In this document: in pieces, positions 58,188-64,000 of the stretch
Position numbering within the stretch: the stretch's first letter is position 1
Layout: each line of letters begins with the position of its first letter
NCBI RefSeq assembly: GCF_900269665.1
Contig: NZ_LT985361.1
Coordinates: 5,376,163 to 5,440,162 of the forward strand
Direction of reading: 5' to 3'
DNA: 64,000 nt
Source of the DNA: Nocardia suismassiliense
Lineage (GTDB): Bacteria > Actinomycetota > Actinomycetes > Mycobacteriales > Mycobacteriaceae
Notes under the pieces: generated by a model
What the model saw: only the letters and a program-made list of their open reading frames with translations
What the model was told of the DNA's origin: nothing
The model's database searches: none
Position numbers and translations under genes: made by a program

Positions 58188-59891
58188 TCACCCACCGGGC
58201 GACCGCTTCTCGCGGTCCGCCTCGTAGGCGGCCACCGCCGTCGGCAATGTGGGATAGAGGTGGTGTTCCCCGATCGCTGCGGTCAGCCCGAAGGCGTCCA
58301 GGTCGTCACGAAGGTCCCGCTTCACCCTGGCCATCGCGAAGACGATGTCCCGCGCGGCCAGGTCGGCCCGGAGCTGTTCGACGGCGTCGAGGGCGGTGAG
58401 GTCGACCTCGACATTGGCTTCGACATTGAGGACGAACCAGCGCACCGGCTCGCCGCCGTGCTTGCTCCACCAGTCGACCGCCGCGAGCGCCCCGCGGTGC
58501 AGGTCCTCGGCGTTGGCGAAGCACAGAGGGGCGTCGTAGCGGTAGATCACCAGTCCTGGAACGGGTTTCGCGCCGGGATAGTCGTCGACGTCGTGCATGC
58601 CTGCCAAACCCGGCACGAAGCCGAGGACGGCATCGTGCGCGCGGGCGATGCGGCGCAGCAGATCGAACGTCGACAGCGCGATCGCCACCAGCACGCCGTA
58701 CAGCACGCCGAGCGCCAGCACGGCCGCGACCGTACCCAGCGCGAGAACCAGCTCGCTGCGCCGGAATCGGGCGATCCGCCGGAACTCGGCCAGATCGATC
58801 AGCCGCAATGCCGCGTAAATGACCAAGGCCCCCAACGCCGCCGACGGGAACGCCGCAAGCACATCGCGGGCACCGAGCAGCACCGCGAGCACACTGCCCA
58901 GCGCGACAATGGAATACAGCTGGGTGCGCGCGCCCATCGCATCCGCGATCGTGGTCCGGCTGCCGCTGCAACTCACCGGGAACCCGTGCAGCACCCCGGC
59001 CGCCACATTGGTCGCGCCGAGCGCGGCCAGTTCGGTGTTCGCCTCCACGCGATAGCCGTTGCGTGCGGCGAAAGCCCTTGCGGTGAGCGCGTTGTCAGAG
59101 AAGCCGACTACCGCGATGCCGACCGCAGGCAGGATGAGCGCCGCCACATCGGCCATCGCGACCGCGGACAGTCCGGGCACCGGGATGCCCGCGGGAATCG
59201 TCCCGACGACCCGAATGCCGTAGCGCTGCAACGAGAACACCGCGACAACGCCGGTGGCGAGCAGCACTGCCAGCAGCGGTCCCGGCACCCGCGGCGCACG
59301 CCAAGCCAGCACCAGCAGCCCGCTCAGCACCGCGGCCGCGAGCACACTTGTCGGCCAGTGCCACTGGTCCAGCTGCGTCACGAACGAACGTAGCTGCGCG
59401 ACAATCGATTCCCCGGTCACCGGAACCCCGCTGACCCGCCCGAGCTGACTGGCGATCATCATCCCCGCGGTGCCCGCCAGATACCCGATCAGCACCGGCC
59501 TCGACAGCAGATCCGCCAGCACCCCCAATCGGGCGACCGCCGCCAGCAGACACACTCCGCCGACCAGCAACGCCAACACCGCCGCGAGCGCGGCATACCG
59601 CTCGGGATCGCCCAGGGCCAGCGGAGCCAGCGCGACCGCGGTGAGCAACGCGGTCGTCGACTCGGGCCCCACCGACAGCTGCCGCGAAGTAGCCAGCAGC
59701 GCATACACGGCCAGCGGCCCGAGCACCGCCCACAACCCCACCACCGGCGGCAACCCCGCCACCGTCGCGTACGCCATCACTTGCGGAACGAGATACGCGG
59801 CCACGGTGATACCAGCGACCAGGTCGGACCTGAGCCACGCCCGCTGGTAGCCGTCGAATTGCCGGAGCCCCGGCAGAAAACGTGCCAGCAC
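58188..59891 (-). CDS. SulP-family anion transporter with STAS domain
   Basis: 567 aa from GTG 59891 (GGGACA upstream). Transmembrane core: DLVAGITVAAYLVPQVMAYATVAGLPPVVGLW and about ten further helices; the SulP signature QVMAYATVAGLPP is clear. The C-terminal STAS domain begins near residue 430 (VIYRYDAPLCFANAEDLHRG). SulP proteins import sulphate, bicarbonate or dicarboxylates. Position in the DosR region, co-directional with the Usp, fits the mycobacterial dormancy locus where a SulP gene (Rv1739c-like) exists; exact ion unknown. The frame extends to 60176, but the extension is not SulP-like. Confidence 0.85.
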   Translation of the reverse strand: MLARFLPGLRQFDGYQRAWLRSDLVAGITVAAYLVPQVMAYATVAGLPPVVGLWAVLGPLAVYALLATSRQLSVGPESTTALLTAVALAPLALGDPERYAALAAVLALLVGGVCLLAAVARLGVLADLLSRPVLIGYLAGTAGMMIASQLGRVSGVPVTGESIVAQLRSFVTQLDQWHWPTSVLAAAVLSGLLVLAWRAPRVPGPLLAVLLATGVVAVFSLQRYGIRVVGTIPAGIPVPGLSAVAMADVAALILPAVGIAVVGFSDNALTARAFAARNGYRVEANTELAALGATNVAAGVLHGFPVSCSGSRTTIADAMGARTQLYSIVALGSVLAVLLGARDVLAAFPSAALGALVIYAALRLIDLAEFRRIARFRRSELVLALGTVAAVLALGVLYGVLVAIALSTFDLLRRIARAHDAVLGFVPGLAGMHDVDDYPGAKPVPGLVIYRYDAPLCFANAEDLHRGALAAVDWWSKHGGEPVRWFVLNVEANVEVDLTALDAVEQLRADLAARDIVFAMARVKRDLRDDLDAFGLTAAIGEHHLYPTLPTAVAAYEADREKRSPGG

Positions 59892-60176
59892 TGTCCCAGC
59901 ATTGTGCCCTCCGCAGGACGATGCGGGGATCAACTGCCGGAGGTGCCTCGCCCTGTGTCGCGTCGGCACCCGTACGCCCGCGAGCATGACGGCGGCTGCC
60001 ACCTCCTGAGTGCCCGCTCGGCCGCGCTGCCTTTCCACCACCACGCGGTGCCCCGCGCCCACCAGCGCCGCGGCCACCCCGTAATGGTCCCGTCGGGCGC
60101 GGTGCCGAAGGCTGCGGGCCGTGATCCTCCTGGTGGAATCGCGCTCATGCCGACGCCATACTGCTGTCCGGCACAT
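59892..60176. other. 285-bp intergenic region
   Basis: Between the SulP start and the compact Acg paralogue (both minus). The SulP frame is open through it, but the product is Arg-rich without a fold. I see no clear promoter motif or DosR box here. Confidence 0.4.
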
Positions 60177-60989
60177 TCAGCATGGACCCGCGTGACTGCT
60201 GCGGCAGGCCCAGCTGCGCGCGTCCTCGAGAGTCGGCTCCGGCGATCCGGCGACGGTCGGTGCCCAGCCGATGCGGACGACGGCCTGGGGGTGGGCGGTG
60301 CCGTCGAGCACGCCGGTGCGGACGGTGCGGCGCAGCTCCGGGGTTTCGAGGGGGTGGGTGAGCAGGGCGGTGGCGAGGCCGATGTTGGTGGCGGTCAGCA
60401 GGACTGCGCTCAGGGCCTCGCCGGCGCGCAGGCGGGAGGTGCGGTCGTCGGCGGTCGTGCCGATGACCAGCAGCTCGGCGAAGTCGGGATCGGGCCTTTG
60501 CTCGCTCGGATCGATCACCTGTTCGCGGGCCGGATCGGTAGCTCGGCGCACGAGCGCACCCAGGGCGGTGGCGCGTTCGGTCACCAGGCCCAGGCAGCCG
60601 GGTGGGATCGGCAAGGAGGTGAAGTGCCGGTGGTCGGTGTGCCTGCGTGAAATGGCCGCGCTCAGTGCGATTTCCACCGGCGTCGGGCGATGGCGTAGCA
60701 GCCGCACCGACGCCAGGTGGTCGGGCTGGGCTGGGTTCGGTAGTCGACGGACCACCGCGGACCAGCCGAGGGCGGCGAGGGCGACGCGCAAATGATGCAG
60801 GGACGCACCACAACTCAGCACCGGCCCGCGCTGATCGGGGTCGGCCGCCCGCGCCGGATCGAGGTAGAGGTGGATGGCGCGACTGCCGATCTGCCAGCGC
60901 CACGGCTGGGTGTCGGCGACCGACGGCGCTCGCGCCGCGAGTGCCAATGCGGTGTCGAGGGTGGTGCTGTCGGGTAATCCGTAATCCAT
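60177..60989 (-). CDS. compact Acg-type nitroreductase family protein
   Basis: 270 aa from ATG 60989 (GGAGG 8 nt upstream). Clear relative of the 55170 gene: LAARAPSVADTQPWRW, PVLSCGASLHHLR, ISRRHTDHRHF, RAGEALSAVLLTATNIGLATAL and PQAVVRIGWAP. Compared with it, about 60 residues are missing in the middle, between the RRYTDR-type region and the FMN/AGEALS part. In Acg that part contributes to the lid and partner-subunit contacts, so this protein may have a more open FMN site (inference). It is divergent from DosR with a DosR box in between. The longer frame to 61169 is not conserved. Confidence 0.8.
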   Translation of the reverse strand: MDYGLPDSTTLDTALALAARAPSVADTQPWRWQIGSRAIHLYLDPARAADPDQRGPVLSCGASLHHLRVALAALGWSAVVRRLPNPAQPDHLASVRLLRHRPTPVEIALSAAISRRHTDHRHFTSLPIPPGCLGLVTERATALGALVRRATDPAREQVIDPSEQRPDPDFAELLVIGTTADDRTSRLRAGEALSAVLLTATNIGLATALLTHPLETPELRRTVRTGVLDGTAHPQAVVRIGWAPTVAGSPEPTLEDARSWACRSSHAGPC

Positions 60990-61183
60990 GTCGCGGGCCT
61001 CCATCTCCTGTCGACCCACCGTCGCACCGGTGCATCGGCCCGGGTAAGGGGAAGACGGCCCTTGCCCGTAGGACTTCCGACGCCGATCGCCCCGGCCCAT
61101 GTGCCTGAGAAGGTCGCGCCCACGGCGTTCGGCGGCGGCGCGGCGAACCGGGGCACCCGTGCACTCCATCGAGCTCGATGAGT

Positions 61184-61203
61184 CAAGGGACTTAGGTCCT
61201 CAG
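61184..61203. promoter_or_regulatory. DosR box between compact Acg gene and dosR
   Basis: AAGGGACTTAGGTCCTCAG. The core GGGACTTAGGTCC matches the DosR consensus TTSGGGACTWWAGTCCCSAA closely. It is 53 nt before the dosR start, suited to autoregulation and to activation of the divergent Acg gene. Confidence 0.75.
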
Positions 61204-61255
61204 AACAGGGTCCAACTCCGTCGCCCCGCGCCCGAGTGCTCCGTAACCTGGAGGA

Positions 61256-61918
61256 ATGCCGGAGTTGCCCCCGATCAAGGTGTTCCTGGTCGACGACCAC
61301 GAAATCGTCCGCCGCGGCGTCGGCGACCTCATCGGGCTCGAGCCCGACCTCGAGGTGATCGGCGAGGCAGGCACCTTCTCCCAGGCCCTGGCCCGCATTC
61401 CCGCGCTGCGCCCCGATGTGGTGGTGCTGGATGTGCGACTACCCGACGGCAACGGCATCGAACTGTGCCGCGAACTGCTCTCCGCGAACCCGGAACTGCG
61501 CTGCCTGATCCTCACCTCGTTCACCGACGAACAAGCCATGCTCAACGCGATCCTCGCCGGGGCGAGCGGTTACGTCGTCAAAGACATCAAGAGCCTCGAA
61601 CTCATCGAAGCCATCCGCGAGGTCGGCGCCGGTAAATCCCTGCTGGACAACCGCGCCGCCGCCGCGTTGATGGCCAAACTTCGTTCCGAAGCCGAGGCCA
61701 AGACCGGCCCGCTGGCCAGCCTGACCGACCAGGAACGCGTACTGCTCGCTTTGCTCGGCGAGGGCCTGACCAACCGGCAGATCGCGGGCCGGATGTTCCT
61801 GGCCGAAAAGACGGTGAAGAACTATGTCTCCCGATTGCTGACCAAGCTCGGCGTCGAACGGCGCACCCAAGCCGCCGTCCTGGCCTCCAAGCTGAACCAG
61901 CCGGACCGGGAGCGGTAA
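61256..61918 (+). CDS. dosR: DosR/DevR-family response regulator
   Basis: 220 aa. Receiver domain: FLVDDHEIVRRGVGDLI, phospho-acceptor Asp59 in VVVLDVRLPDGNG, a Thr in LILTSF and Lys in VVKDI. C-terminal LuxR-type HTH (residues about 155-212): TDQERVLLALLGEGLTNRQIAGRMFLAEKTVKNYVSRLLTKLG. The receiver-HTH spacing and KTVKNYVS recognition helix match mycobacterial DosR. ATG 61256 has GGAGG at good spacing. It is followed by the DosS kinase after 64 nt. It probably controls the Usp, SulP, desaturase and Acg genes around it. Confidence 0.9.
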   Translation: MPELPPIKVFLVDDHEIVRRGVGDLIGLEPDLEVIGEAGTFSQALARIPALRPDVVVLDVRLPDGNGIELCRELLSANPELRCLILTSFTDEQAMLNAILAGASGYVVKDIKSLELIEAIREVGAGKSLLDNRAAAALMAKLRSEAEAKTGPLASLTDQERVLLALLGEGLTNRQIAGRMFLAEKTVKNYVSRLLTKLGVERRTQAAVLASKLNQPDRER

Positions 61919-61982
61919 GCCGCCCGACTCCGAGGCCCGGCGGGAGGAATTCGAAACGTCCGGACGTGAAAGAATCCCGGGT

Positions 61983-63728
61983 ATGGATCGCGAGCCGCCT
62001 GTCGCAGCCGCCGGCGGCCGAACGCCGGTGACCGAAACGCTGTCGCAGCTCCGGCTGCGGGAGCTGCTCGTCGAAGTCCAGGACCGGATCGCCCAGATCG
62101 TCGACGTCCGCGACCGCATGGACCGGCTCATCGAGGCCATGCTGGTGATCACCGCCGGACTCGACCTCGACAACACCCTGCGCTCGATCGTGCACACCGC
62201 CATCGAGTTGGTCGACGCGGGTTACGGCGCGCTCGGCGTCCGCGAAACCGACAAGGCGAGCTTGCAGCTGTCCGAGTTCGTCTACGAGGGCATCGATGAC
62301 CGGACCCGGGTGATGATCGGCGATCTGCCGCGCGGCCACGGCGTGCTCGGCGTGCTGATCGAGCAGCCGAAACCCATTCGGCTGTCGAACCTTTCGGATC
62401 ATCCGTCCTCGGTGGGGTTCCCCGCGCACCATCCGCCGATGAGCACCTTCCTCGGCGTCCCGGTCCAGGTCCGCGATGAGGTGTTCGGCAACCTCTACCT
62501 CACCGAGAAGGCCGGCGGTCAAGAGTTCACCGAGGACGACGAGGTCGTCGTGCAGGCGCTCGCCGCGGCCGCGGGCATCGCCATCGAGAACGCCCGCCTC
62601 TACGAGCAGTCCAGGCAGCGGCAGCAGTGGCTCGAAGCGACCCGCGATGTGGCCACCGAACTGCTGGCGGGCGGCGAACCGAACGAAGTGCTGACCCTGG
62701 TCGCCGACCGCGCGCTGACGCTCACCGAGTCGTCGTGCACCTTCCTCGCGCTGCCCGAGGACCCGGACATTCCGCAGGACGAGGTGACCGAGTTGGTGGT
62801 GGTCGCCGCCGCGGGCACCGGCGCGGAAAAGCTACTCGGACAACGGATCCCGGTCGACGAATCGCACTCCGGCGCCGCGTTCCGGGACGGACACACCGCC
62901 GCGGTCGACCAGCTCGCCTACACCGACCTCTTCGACTCCACCGCCACTTTCGGTCCCGCCCTTGTCCTTCCGTTGCGCGCGGGCCAGTCGGTCATCGGCG
63001 TGCTCACCACCTTGCGGCCCACCGGTGCACCGCCACTGGACACCGCGGCCCAGTCGATGATGGCCGCCATCGCCGATCAGGCGGCCCTGGCCCTGCAACT
63101 GTCGGACAACCAACGCCAGCGCCGCGAACTCGACGTGCTCTCCGACCGCGACCGCATCGCCCGCGGCCTGCACGACCACGTCATCCAACGCCTCTTCGCC
63201 GTCGGCCTGTCCCTGCAAGGCACCGCGCAACGCGCCCGAGCACCCGAGGTCAAGTCCCGGCTCATCGAAACCATCGACGACGTGCAAGCGATCGTGCAGG
63301 ACATCCGCCACTCCATCTTCGACCTGCAGAGCAACACCGCCGCCGACTCCTCGAAGTACCGAAAACACTTGCACGGCATCATCGTCGACATGACCGCCGA
63401 CACCGGCCTGCGCACCACCGTGCGCCTGGCCGGCCCGGTCACCGTCCTCGCCCCACCCCTGTCCGACGATGTCGAAGCAGTCCTACGCGAAGCGGTCAGC
63501 AACGTCGTCCGGCACGCCTCCGCCACCACCGTCGCGGTCGAACTCAAAATCCGCGACGACGTCACCATCGAGGTCACCGACGACGGCGCCGGCGTCCGCG
63601 CCGACAACACCCGCCGCAGCGGCCTGGCCAACCTCGCCGCCCGCGCCGAACAAGCAGGCGGCACCTTCAGCATCGACAGCAAACCCGGCGGCGGCACCGT
63701 ACTGCGCTGGTCCGCACCGCTGCCCTAA
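61983..63728 (+). CDS. dosS: DosS/DevS-like heme sensor histidine kinase
   Basis: 581 aa. Two GAF domains (about residues 60-205 and 220-375), then a HisKA_3 kinase: DRIARGLHDHVIQRLFAVGL with phospho-acceptor His397, and HATPase motifs (LREAVSNVVRHA; DDGAGVRADN; GLANLAARAEQAGG). The first GAF contains VGFPAHHPPMSTFLGVP; in M. tuberculosis DosS the heme ligand is His149 in the same HHPPM segment, and here that His is also residue 149. It should therefore sense O2, NO or CO and phosphorylate DosR. ATG 61983 sits 64 nt after dosR. Confidence 0.9.
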   Translation: MDREPPVAAAGGRTPVTETLSQLRLRELLVEVQDRIAQIVDVRDRMDRLIEAMLVITAGLDLDNTLRSIVHTAIELVDAGYGALGVRETDKASLQLSEFVYEGIDDRTRVMIGDLPRGHGVLGVLIEQPKPIRLSNLSDHPSSVGFPAHHPPMSTFLGVPVQVRDEVFGNLYLTEKAGGQEFTEDDEVVVQALAAAAGIAIENARLYEQSRQRQQWLEATRDVATELLAGGEPNEVLTLVADRALTLTESSCTFLALPEDPDIPQDEVTELVVVAAAGTGAEKLLGQRIPVDESHSGAAFRDGHTAAVDQLAYTDLFDSTATFGPALVLPLRAGQSVIGVLTTLRPTGAPPLDTAAQSMMAAIADQAALALQLSDNQRQRRELDVLSDRDRIARGLHDHVIQRLFAVGLSLQGTAQRARAPEVKSRLIETIDDVQAIVQDIRHSIFDLQSNTAADSSKYRKHLHGIIVDMTADTGLRTTVRLAGPVTVLAPPLSDDVEAVLREAVSNVVRHASATTVAVELKIRDDVTIEVTDDGAGVRADNTRRSGLANLAARAEQAGGTFSIDSKPGGGTVLRWSAPLP

Positions 63729-63738
63729 GACCTCTCGA

Positions 63739-63753
63739 TTCGGGACCAACGCC
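63739..63753 (+). promoter_or_regulatory. DosR-box-like half site upstream of the last Usp gene
   Basis: TTCGGGACCAACGCC; the left half TTCGGGAC is perfect, the right half is weak. It lies 82-96 nt before the Usp start. A further GGGAC half-site is at 63763-63767. Confidence 0.4.
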
Positions 63754-63834
63754 AGCAGCGCCGGGACGTGCCGAATTCCTAACCTACGGGTACCGGAAAA
63801 CAACGGTTCCGAAGGCAGAGAGGCGCGAATTCAG

Positions 63835-64000
63835 ATGTCTACCAACAGCATCAATCCCCCGGTCGTGGTCGGCACCGACGGCTCGGCCACCGCCACCGAG
63901 GCGGTGCGCTGGGCCGCGCTCGACGCGGCCCGCCACGGCGCACCGCTGCACATCGTCTACGCCATCGGTGCGCCGATGGACTTCGGCCCCGGCCTCGCCT
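63835..64000 (+). CDS. universal stress protein (partial, runs off right edge)
   Basis: 55 codons visible. MSTNSINPPVVVGTDGSATATEAVRWAALDAARHG is a typical Usp N-terminus with the first ATP-binding Asp (VVGTDGS). ATG 63835 has AGAGAGG upstream. It follows DosS by 106 bp and is likely another dormancy-regulon Usp; whether it is a single or tandem Usp cannot be seen. Confidence 0.85.
   Translation, partial: MSTNSINPPVVVGTDGSATATEAVRWAALDAARHGAPLHIVYAIGAPMDFGPGLA

Noticed and set aside
57192..59393. 733-codon + frame opposite Usp and SulP genes
   Set aside because: Antisense shadow, His/Arg/Gln-rich, no fold.
59930..60148. 72-codon minus frame between SulP and Acg paralogue
   Set aside because: Trp/Arg-rich product without ribosome site or fold; in a region of overlapping open frames.

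Overview
The window looks like chromosomal DNA of a high-GC, mycolic-acid-type actinomycete, most likely Nocardia or a close relative. The reasons are strong GC bias at third codon positions, LGFP cell-wall repeats, a CtpI-type P-ATPase, a GH65/HAD pair ordered like Mycobacterium tuberculosis Rv3401/Rv3400, and a DosR/DosS dormancy locus with Acg-type nitroreductases and universal stress proteins. I saw no rRNA, tRNA, CRISPR array, transposase or prophage genes.

Layout. 1-11.1 kb: a truncated GH65 glycosidase with its HAD partner, the large P-type ATPase, then nucleotidyltransferase, BON, metallophosphoesterase, Ppx/GppA, STAS and KGG stress-protein genes. 11.3-17.6 kb: a PoxB-type ThDP enzyme with an SDR, a divergent P450-SDR pair, a PAS-ANTAR regulator and a 51-aa membrane peptide. 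17.7-25.1 kb: a secreted LGFP-repeat nuclease facing a small unknown gene that may be its inhibitor, a bicupin (quercetinase-like) dioxygenase, a lipoprotein/membrane-protein pair and a second P450.

25.5-45.6 kb is the most unusual part and reads as an undescribed, NRPS/PKS-free amino-acid-based biosynthetic cluster. On + are a glutamine-synthetase-like ligase, an AsnB-type amidotransferase and a PLP decarboxylase, followed by an SRPBCC-acyl-CoA ligase fusion and a GNAT enzyme that may or may not belong. On - is a tightly coupled seven-gene operon: flavin monooxygenase, MFS exporter, glutamate mutase S subunit, ATP-grasp ligase, PP-loop ATPase, glutamate mutase E subunit, second ATP-grasp ligase. 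Divergent from it on + is a coupled trio: archaeal-type asparagine synthetase (AsxRS-like), FMN glutamate-synthase-like enzyme and ketopantoate-reductase-like enzyme. The simplest reading, an inference, is that glutamate is rearranged to 3-methylaspartate, amidated, decarboxylated or oxidised, joined by ATP-grasp ligation and exported.

45.7-54 kb: an oxidoreductase/membrane-protein operon with a divergent TetR regulator, a membrane protein with a structured leader, a secreted protein-arginine-deiminase lipoprotein (rare in bacteria), a LysR regulator and two alpha/beta hydrolases. 54-64 kb: a dormancy region with an acyl-ACP desaturase divergent from an Acg-type nitroreductase, ArsR/AHSA1, a tandem universal stress protein with a SulP transporter, a compact Acg paralogue, DosR, DosS and the start of another universal stress protein. 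DosR-like palindromes lie in both divergent promoter regions.

All calls rest on reading translated sequence and motifs. No database search or structure prediction was run.
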